A stretch of 12,462 bases of DNA from JBHJOF01 sp050330055 (GTDB taxonomy: Bacteria > Pseudomonadota > Alphaproteobacteria > Kiloniellales > JAKSDN01), in NCBI GenBank assembly GCA_050330055.1, contig JBHJOF010000123.1, positions 1 to 12,462 of the forward strand. The letters run 5' to 3'. The notes under the pieces are model-generated. The model was not told the origin of the DNA. It was given only the letters and a program-made list of their open reading frames with translations, and ran no database searches. The translations under genes and the position numbers were made by a program. Positions 7,845 through 12,462 of this stretch are shown here, one piece after another; within the stretch, counting starts at the first letter, position 1, and the number at the start of each line of letters is the position of its first letter.

Positions 7845-8951
7845 ATGCCTGCCAACAGCGAAGCCTACATCGTGATCGACAAGGTCTCCAAGCACTTCGG
7901 CAGCGTAAAGGCGGTCGATCAGGTCTCGATCGACATAAAGGCCGGCGAGTTCTTCTCGCTGCTCGGCCCCTCGGGCTGCGGCAAGACCACGCTGCTGCGC
8001 ATGCTGGCCGGCTTCGAGGCCTGCACCATGGGCGAGATTTACATCGACCGGGCGCCCATGTCGCAGGTGCCGCCGCACCATCGCCCGACAAACATGGTGT
8101 TCCAGAGCTACGCCATTTTCCCGCACCTCGACGTGCGCGGCAACGTCGCCTACGGCCTGCGCAAGGACCGGCTGGACAAGCCGGAGATGGACCGACGCGT
8201 CGCCGAGGCGCTGGCCATGGTCAAGCTCTCCGGCTTCGAGACGCGCAAGGCGAACCAGCTCTCCGGCGGCCAGCGCCAGCGCGTGGCACTGGCCCGCGCC
8301 CTGGTCAAGCGGCCCAAGGTGCTGCTGCTCGACGAGCCGATGGGCGCGCTCGATAAGAAGCTGCGCGAGGAGATGCAGTTCGAGCTGCGCGCGCTGCAGA
8401 AGTCGGTCGGCATTACCTTCATCTTCGTGACCCACGACCAGGAAGAGGCGCTCACCATGTCGGACCGCATCGCCGTAATGTCCGACGGCAAGGTCATGCA
8501 GATCGCGCCGCCCAGCCTGCTCTACGAGCGCCCGGCCAACGTCTTCGTCGCCGATTTCATCGGCCAGATGAACTTCCTCGAGGCCTCGGTCGCCGAGGTC
8601 AGTCACAGCCACGCGGTGATCGAGGCGGCTGGCCTCGGGCGTATCCGCGCGCCGCTCCCCAACGGCGCTGTGGAGGTCGGCAGCGCGATCGTGGTGGCGA
8701 TCCGCCCGGAGAAGCTCCAGCTCTCCACCATGCCCACCGCCGGCGCCGGCAACCGGGTGGCGGGGCGCCTGCAGACCACGGCCTATCTCGGCGACCGCAG
8801 TCAGTACCACGTCCAGGTCGAAGGCCGCGATCGCCCGCTCGCCGTCGCCGCGCCCAACGCCGAGTCCGCCGCCGGACAGTCCTTCGCCGCCGGCGGCGAG
8901 GTCTGGCTGAGCTGGGCCGACGAGTCGCTCGTCCTGCTGCCACGAAGTTGA
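7845..8951 (+). CDS. ABC transporter ATP-binding protein, PotA-like
   Basis: A 368-residue ATPase with all core motifs intact: Walker A GPSGCGKTT (41-49), Q-loop Q87, signature LSGGQRQR (139-146), Walker B LLLDE (160-164) and the switch histidine H197 in FVTHDQ. The C-terminal part (about 245-365) contains IRPEKLQL and looks like the TOBE domain of PotA/UgpC-type ATPases. It should power import through the two permeases directly upstream; the start is 4 nt beyond the PotC-like stop, with a weak ribosome site (ATAGGACG), so coupling is likely. Membership of the polyamine/cation subfamily is well supported, but the true solute is not shown by sequence. Confidence 0.95.
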   Translation: MPANSEAYIVIDKVSKHFGSVKAVDQVSIDIKAGEFFSLLGPSGCGKTTLLRMLAGFEACTMGEIYIDRAPMSQVPPHHRPTNMVFQSYAIFPHLDVRGNVAYGLRKDRLDKPEMDRRVAEALAMVKLSGFETRKANQLSGGQRQRVALARALVKRPKVLLLDEPMGALDKKLREEMQFELRALQKSVGITFIFVTHDQEEALTMSDRIAVMSDGKVMQIAPPSLLYERPANVFVADFIGQMNFLEASVAEVSHSHAVIEAAGLGRIRAPLPNGAVEVGSAIVVAIRPEKLQLSTMPTAGAGNRVAGRLQTTAYLGDRSQYHVQVEGRDRPLAVAAPNAESAAGQSFAAGGEVWLSWADESLVLLPRS

Positions 8952-9050
8952 CCTAGCCCCGAGCCGGCCGGCCCATCGGCCCTTGCAGCGGGGACCGGCC
9001 CGCCGATGCCTGTCGCCCGCGCCGTTCCTGAAGGGAGGAGTCCCGTCCGC
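8952..9050 (+). other. Short spacer between the ATPase and P1 peptidase genes
   Basis: These 99 bp are GC-rich and contain no recognisable terminator. A strong ribosome site, AGGGAGGAG at 9032-9040, lies 10 nt before the ATG at 9051. An in-frame ATG at 9006 lies upstream of it without such a site. The genes are probably still one transcript. Confidence 0.5.
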
Positions 9051-10196
9051 ATGGCCTTCGATCCGCAGCTCGCCACGCCCGCCGGCAAGCGCCGGGCGCG
9101 GGCGCTCGGCATCCCCTTCGACGGCACGCCGGGCCCCAACAACGCCATCACCGACGTGCCCGGCGTTGCGGTCGGCTATGCCACCATCATCGAGGGGGAG
9201 GGGCCCCTGGTGCTCGGCCCCAGTGGTCGGCCGGGAGGACCGGTGCGCACCGGCGTCACCGCGATCCTGCCGCGCGGTCACGACGGCCTCGCCGTGCCGG
9301 TTTTCGGCGGCAGCTTCTCGCTCAACGGCAGCGGCGAGCTGACCGGCACCATCTGGGTCGAGGAATCCGGCCTCTGCGAGGGGCCGATCACCATCACCAA
9401 CACGCACTCCTGCGGCCTGGCGCGCGACGCCACGATCCGCTGGCTGGCCGAGCGCCGGCCCGAGCTGCTGCCGCGCTGGGGCCTGCCGATCGCCGGCGAG
9501 ACCTATGACGGCGAGCTGAACGACATCAACGGCTTTCACGTCACTGCTGCGCACGTCTTCCAGGCCATCGAGTCGGCCGCCGCGGGGCCGCTCGAGTTGG
9601 GCAGCGTCGGCGGCGGTACCGGCATGATCTGCTACGAGTTCAAGGGCGGCTCGGGCAGCGCCTCGCGCCTGGCCGACTGCGACGCCGGGCGCTTCACCGT
9701 CGGCGTCTTCGTGCAGGCCAACTTCGGCCTGCGCCGCGAGCTGATCGTAGCCGGCATCCCGGTCGGCCGCGAGATGCCCGGCGGCGAGGTGCGTTCGCAG
9801 CCGGGCGGCTCGGTCATCGCCATCGTCGCCACCGACGCGCCGCTGCTGCCGCACCAGCTGAAGCGCCTGGCGCGTCGCGTGGCGCTCGGGCTGGCGCGCT
9901 CCGGCTCGGTGGCGCACAACGGCTCGGGCGACATCTTCCTGGCGTTCTCGACCGCCAACGCCGAGGCGCTGGTCCAACGCGAGGGCCTGCGCCGGGCCGG
10001 CTTCCTCGACAACGCGGACATGGACCCGCTGTTCAGCGCGGTGGTCGAGGCGACCGACGAGGCGGTCATCGACTCCATGGTCGCCAACGAGACCATGACC
10101 GGGCGCGACGGCATCGTGGTGCGCGCCCTGCCGCACGAGCGGCTCTGCGAGCTCCTGGCGCGGCACGGCCGCCTCCTGCCTGTCGCGGCCGGCTAG
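9051..10196 (+). CDS. P1-family (MEROPS S58) aminopeptidase, DmpA/BapA-like
   Basis: A 381-residue self-processing N-terminal-nucleophile-type hydrolase. The family signature PGPNNAITDVPGVAVG lies at 27-42. The self-cleavage site is recognisable in QPGGSVIAIVATDAPLLPHQ: cleavage between G253 and S254 would free S254 as the nucleophile of the beta subunit, as at Gly249-Ser250 in DmpA. HNGSGDIFLAFS (289-300) supplies S292 and D294, matching from memory Ser288 and Glu290 of the family, with Asp for Glu. Y152 and N224 fit Tyr146 and Asn218. Known members release N-terminal L-, D- or beta-amino acids from peptides or amides. No signal peptide is visible, so it probably acts in the cytoplasm on imported substrate. 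The alternative start at 9006 adds 15 unconserved-looking residues and lacks a ribosome site. Three bases separate it from the MFS gene. Confidence 0.9.
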   Translation: MAFDPQLATPAGKRRARALGIPFDGTPGPNNAITDVPGVAVGYATIIEGEGPLVLGPSGRPGGPVRTGVTAILPRGHDGLAVPVFGGSFSLNGSGELTGTIWVEESGLCEGPITITNTHSCGLARDATIRWLAERRPELLPRWGLPIAGETYDGELNDINGFHVTAAHVFQAIESAAAGPLELGSVGGGTGMICYEFKGGSGSASRLADCDAGRFTVGVFVQANFGLRRELIVAGIPVGREMPGGEVRSQPGGSVIAIVATDAPLLPHQLKRLARRVALGLARSGSVAHNGSGDIFLAFSTANAEALVQREGLRRAGFLDNADMDPLFSAVVEATDEAVIDSMVANETMTGRDGIVVRALPHERLCELLARHGRLLPVAAG

Positions 10197-10199
10197 AGC

Positions 10200-11462
10200 A
10201 TGGCGGCGAGCGAGATCAGCGATGTCATTGCCGCGCTGACGCCGGGCCAGCGGCGGCGCTCGCTGGCGGCCGTGATCGCCAGCGCCGGCGCGGCCGGACT
10301 CACCTTCGGCATGACCATCCCGCTGCTGGCGCTCATCCTGGAACACAGGGGCGTCGATTCGACCTGGATCGGCCTTAATACCGCGACGGCGGCGCTCGCC
10401 GTCTTCTTGGTCGGGCCGTTCGTGCCACGCATCATCGACCGCCTGGGCGTGCTGCCCGCCATGTACGTCGCCATCGTCGGCGCCGTGGCAGTGATCCTCT
10501 TGATGCCGCTGTGGGACGCCTTGTGGTGCTGGTTCCTGCTGCGCTTCCTGCTCGGCTGCTTCGGCGCGGTGCATTGGATCATCGGCGAGACCTGGCTGGT
10601 CTCGGTCGCCAGCCGCGAGACCCGGGGCCGCGTGGTGGCGCTCTACATGATGGTGATGGCGGCTGGATTCGCCGCCGGTCCGATCCTGATCAACCTTGTC
10701 GGCATCGCCGGCTGGCCGCCCTTCCTGGTTGCTGGCGGCCTGATCGCCGCGTCGGCGCTGCCGCTCATGTGTGCGCATGGCTGTGCGCCGCGCTTGCCGG
10801 CCCGGGCGCCGGCGGCGGTCGCCCTGGCCGTCCGCACCGCGCCGCTGGTGTTGGCCGCGGCGGCGCTGGCCGGTTTCACCGACATGACCCTGCTGTCCTT
10901 CCTGCCGCTCTACGGCCTGGCGCACGGCCTGGAGCAGAGCCGGGCGGTGCTGCTGCTGACCGTCCTGCTGGTCGGCAATCTGGCACTGCAGCTTCCGCTC
11001 GGCTGGCTGGCCGACCGGGTCGACCGGCGCCGCCTGCTGATCCTCTGCGGCGTCGTTTTCCTGGTGAGCCCGCTGCTGCTGCCGCTGGTCATCGAGCAGA
11101 CGCCGCTGCTGTGGCCGCTGCTCGCCATCTGGGGCGGCGCCTCGCTCGGCATCTACACCCTGGCGCTCACCATCCTGGGCGACCGCTTCCCGCCGGCCGC
11201 GCTGGCCGGCGCCAATGCGGCCGTGGTCGCCAGCTACGAGGTCGGCTCGGTCGCCGGACCGATCCTGAGCGGTGCCGGCAAGGATCTCTTCGGCCCGGAG
11301 GCCATCATGGCGCTGCTCGCCCTGGCCGCCGCGGTCTTCCTGGGCTGCGCCGCCTATCGCAGCCTGGGGCGGCGCAGAGGGGAGGGAAAGCGAGCGCTCC
11401 TGCACCGCTTGCCGCTGACGACAAAGGCGCGGGCCATGCGTGTCCCGCGCCTTCCTGAGTGA
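10200..11462 (+). CDS. MFS transporter, YcaD-like
   Basis: A 420-residue membrane protein with about 12 hydrophobic segments (the first near 22-47, the last near 366-386). GETWLVSVASRETRGR (129-144), followed by a glycine/alanine-rich helix, closely resembles the YcaD-type branch of the major facilitator superfamily, and LADRVDRRR (270-278) is the central motif-A-like cytoplasmic loop. It starts 3 nt after the peptidase stop, so it is the last gene of the transporter operon. It could export a product or move a related solute; the substrate is unknown. YcaD is about 380 residues; here a basic tail of some 30 residues follows the last helix, partly encoded by the terminator-like hairpin at 11424-11453, so the tail may be a recent read-through extension. 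Confidence 0.9.
   Translation: MAASEISDVIAALTPGQRRRSLAAVIASAGAAGLTFGMTIPLLALILEHRGVDSTWIGLNTATAALAVFLVGPFVPRIIDRLGVLPAMYVAIVGAVAVILLMPLWDALWCWFLLRFLLGCFGAVHWIIGETWLVSVASRETRGRVVALYMMVMAAGFAAGPILINLVGIAGWPPFLVAGGLIAASALPLMCAHGCAPRLPARAPAAVALAVRTAPLVLAAAALAGFTDMTLLSFLPLYGLAHGLEQSRAVLLLTVLLVGNLALQLPLGWLADRVDRRRLLILCGVVFLVSPLLLPLVIEQTPLLWPLLAIWGGASLGIYTLALTILGDRFPPAALAGANAAVVASYEVGSVAGPILSGAGKDLFGPEAIMALLALAAAVFLGCAAYRSLGRRRGEGKRALLHRLPLTTKARAMRVPRLPE
11424..11453. terminator. Strong 10-bp hairpin at the end of the MFS gene, probable transcription terminator
   Basis: AAGGCGCGGG (11424-11433) and CCCGCGCCTT (11444-11453) are perfect complements around a 10-nt loop. The shape resembles intrinsic terminators, and it lies at the 3' end of a long operon. 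However, only TTCCT follows, not a T-run, and the stem overlaps the last MFS codons, so it may act with Rho or as an mRNA 3'-end stabiliser. Confidence 0.6.
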
Positions 11463-11488
11463 TCAGGTGCTCCCCCGCCTGCTACCTG

Positions 11489-11509
11489 CGGGCTTGAGGC
11501 AGAAGCCCG
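11489..11509. repeat. 7-bp hairpin in the convergent junction
   Basis: CGGGCTT (11489-11495) pairs with AAGCCCG (11503-11509) around a 7-nt loop. No T-tract follows on either strand. It lies between the ends of two convergent genes and may contribute to termination. Confidence 0.45.
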
Positions 11510-11513
11510 TTAT

Positions 11514-11542
11514 GACCCCCCTATCGTGGCGATCAGGGGGTC
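11514..11542. terminator. Hairpin just downstream of the CtrA-like gene, possible terminator
   Basis: GACCCCC (11514-11520) pairs with GGGGGTC (11536-11542). Inside, ATCG (11523-11526) pairs with CGAT (11530-11533) after a 2x2 mismatch, leaving a 3-nt loop. It begins 7 nt after the stop of the minus-strand gene, the right place for its terminator, though no U-tract follows. Confidence 0.5.
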
Positions 11543-11549
11543 GAAGCGG

Positions 11550-12032
11550 TCAGGCGGCCTCCACCACCTTGCGCGGATCGCGCAGCACATAGCCGCGACC
11601 GCGCACGGTCTCGATGAAGGTCTCGCCGCCGCTCAGCTTGGCCAGCTTCTTGCGAAGCTTGCAGATGAAGACGTCGATGATCTTGAGCTCCGGCTCGTCG
11701 AGCCCGTCGTAGAGATGCTCCAGCAGCATGACCTTGTTCAGGGTCGTGCCCTTGCGCAGCGACAGGATCTCGAGGATCGCGTACTCCTTGCCGGTAAGGT
11801 GGACCGGCTTGCCGTCGACCTCGACGCGATGCGTGTTGAGGTTGAGGCTCAGCTTGCCAGTGCGAATGACCGCGTCCTCGGCGCGCCCGGCGAGGGCCCG
11901 CCGGAACAGGATCTCGAGGATGCCGTACTCCTTGCTGCTCAGCTCGATCGGCTCGCCGTCGACCTCGACCGTCCGGCTTTCGAGATTGACCGCCAAGCGG
12001 CCGAGCTTTTCACCAGTTTCAACGTTCATCAT
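11550..12032 (-). CDS. CtrA-like winged-helix regulator lacking a receiver domain, with a duplicated half-domain
   Basis: A 160-residue protein. Residues 55-152 look like the C-terminal DNA-binding domain of CtrA (OmpR/PhoB type): VIRTGKLSLNLN, VHLTGKEYAILEILSLRKGTT, DEPELKIIDVFICKLRKKL (112-130, recognition helix region) and ETVRGRGYVLRDP (141-153). CtrA is about 230 residues with a phosphorylated receiver; here the receiver is absent. Instead residues 11-43 repeat the start of the same domain (19 of 33 identical to 59-91). An in-frame stop at 12093-12095 shows that no receiver is fused upstream. The ATG at 12032 follows AGGTGG (12039-12044, minus strand) at 6 nt. It should bind DNA without phosphorylation control, perhaps competing with or supplementing the full-length CtrA. 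DNA-binding family is confident; function is not known. Confidence 0.9.
   Translation of the reverse strand: MMNVETGEKLGRLAVNLESRTVEVDGEPIELSSKEYGILEILFRRALAGRAEDAVIRTGKLSLNLNTHRVEVDGKPVHLTGKEYAILEILSLRKGTTLNKVMLLEHLYDGLDEPELKIIDVFICKLRKKLAKLSGGETFIETVRGRGYVLRDPRKVVEAA
11760..11858 (-). repeat. Second copy of the intragenic duplication (intact winged-helix start)
   Basis: Codons 59-91 of the CtrA-like gene, the counterpart of 11904-12002 at a distance of 144 nt (48 codons). This copy continues into the full DNA-binding domain. Over the best 78 nt I count 60 identical bases between copies (about 77%). Confidence 0.8.
11904..12002 (-). repeat. First copy of the intragenic duplication (truncated winged-helix start)
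   Basis: Codons 11-43 of the CtrA-like gene encode a beta-rich segment with VEVDG and KEY-ILEIL, the same order as in codons 59-91. The copy stops after what should be the first helix and lacks the recognition helix and wing. Confidence 0.8.
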
Positions 12033-12462
12033 GACTGACCACCTGTTCTTCCCTGAAGAGTTACCACTTTGGTCGGCACTGCACTCAGGAGGTCATGCTT
12101 TCGTTTCCACGGACAGGGTGTTCCGCGAAACCATCTCCGCTACCTCCCCCAACGGACGTTGCCGCAATGCCGCGTCCATCGAGCGGGTAGGCCCTCCCCT
12201 ACCCGTAGGTAAGGATTATCAACCTGGCCAAGGCCTTGCAGTGATGGTGGTCACACTACCGTCACCTCGCCACGGCCCCCAATTCACCCGCGGCGAAAGA
12301 CCCTTCCCAGGGTGGCATCCAGGGTCGGAACCCACTCACTGGACCCTTCGATTAAACGGTCTGTTGCGCTGCGATACAAGGGCTCGGGCAGGCTGGCTCG
12401 TGCTTTTGTGCCACAGTGTGGCGGGAAAGGGACGCTGAGTCTTGACTTGTCCCTTTCCCCGC
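12033..12462. promoter_or_regulatory. Non-coding, dyad-rich region upstream of the CtrA-like gene
   Basis: About 430 bp without a convincing gene on either strand. It should carry the promoter and leader of the CtrA-like gene (minus strand). I see several small dyads: GTTTC/GAAAC (12103-12107, 12127-12131) with inner CGGA/TCCG, CGGGTAG/CTACCCG (12184-12205), GTGATGGT/ACCGTCAC (12241-12265, one wobble pair), GCCACA-G-TGTGGC (12410-12422), plus the larger one at 12423-12459. The best minus-strand -10-like hexamer is GATAAT (within GGTTGATAATCC near 12214-12225), without a good -35. No full CtrA box (TTAA-N7-TTAA) is present. Confidence 0.5.
12423..12459. repeat. 11-bp inverted repeat at the right edge
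   Basis: GGGAAAGGGAC (12423-12433) and GTCCCTTTCCC (12449-12459) are perfect complements around a 15-nt loop. The stem can extend by two pairs past a one-base bulge. The loop contains TTGACT (12442-12447), a good -35 hexamer for a rightward gene whose -10 would lie beyond the window. It could be a bidirectional terminator or an operator at a promoter; the edge prevents a choice. Confidence 0.55.

Noticed and set aside
7821..11405. Open frame of nearly 1200 codons on the minus strand opposite the ATPase, peptidase and MFS genes
   Set aside because: It is antisense to well-identified genes, its product is a monotonous mix of Arg, Ala, Gly, Gln, His and Asp without domains, and such frames are expected opposite GC-rich coding sequence.
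12021..12032. AACGTTCAT resembling half of the 3855-3872 palindrome at the start of the CtrA-like gene
   Set aside because: It lies within the first codons, lacks the other half of the dyad, and such a short match is easily coincidental.
12351..12366. Possible CtrA box around GATTAAACGGTCTG
   Set aside because: Only one TTAA half-site is present; the second half at 7-nt spacing reads GTTG, so autoregulation by a classical CtrA box is not supported.
12033..12462. tRNA, SRP RNA, 6S-like RNA or a short CRISPR array in the right-hand non-coding region
   Set aside because: I found no tRNA arm set, no SRP RNA core, and no regularly spaced identical repeats; the dyads are short and unrelated to each other.

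Overview
The window looks like a chromosomal piece of a GC-rich alphaproteobacterium. The strongest sign is a gene at the right end (11550-12032, minus) whose C-terminal half is an almost textbook CtrA DNA-binding domain, a regulator largely confined to Alphaproteobacteria. The high GC, ATGA start/stop overlaps and gene families fit a Rhodospirillales-like soil or marine heterotroph, but the species cannot be named from the sequence.

Left part (1-3773, minus strand): a leftward unit of a PLP-dependent class III aminotransferase followed by two tandem paralogous FAD oxidoreductases of the phytoene-desaturase/PYROXD2-like type; the second runs off the left edge. Centre-left (3774-5883): a 188-bp divergent control region with a perfect 18-bp palindrome, then a BetI-like TetR regulator and an acyl-CoA dehydrogenase joined by an ATGA overlap. 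Centre (6096-11462, plus): two spermidine/putrescine-type ABC permeases, their ATPase, a DmpA/BapA-like P1-family aminopeptidase and a YcaD-like MFS transporter, closely packed and ending in a strong hairpin. No substrate-binding protein gene is present in the window. Right part (11463-12462): a convergent, hairpin-rich junction, the receiver-less CtrA-like regulator, and about 430 bp of non-coding, dyad-rich sequence upstream of it.

Working model (inference): genes 1-11462 form a catabolic island for an amine-, amino-acid- or peptide-like compound. It would be imported by the PotABC-type transporter, trimmed by the P1 peptidase, deaminated by the aminotransferase and oxidised by the FAD enzymes and the acyl-CoA dehydrogenase, with the BetI-like repressor acting at the palindrome between the divergent units. 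The pairing of a beta-aminopeptidase-like hydrolase with a glutamate-1-semialdehyde-aminomutase-like transaminase makes a beta-amino-acid-containing substrate one possibility. The CtrA-like gene is probably a separate regulatory locus. Its missing receiver domain and internal duplication of the first half of the winged-helix domain are the most unusual features here.
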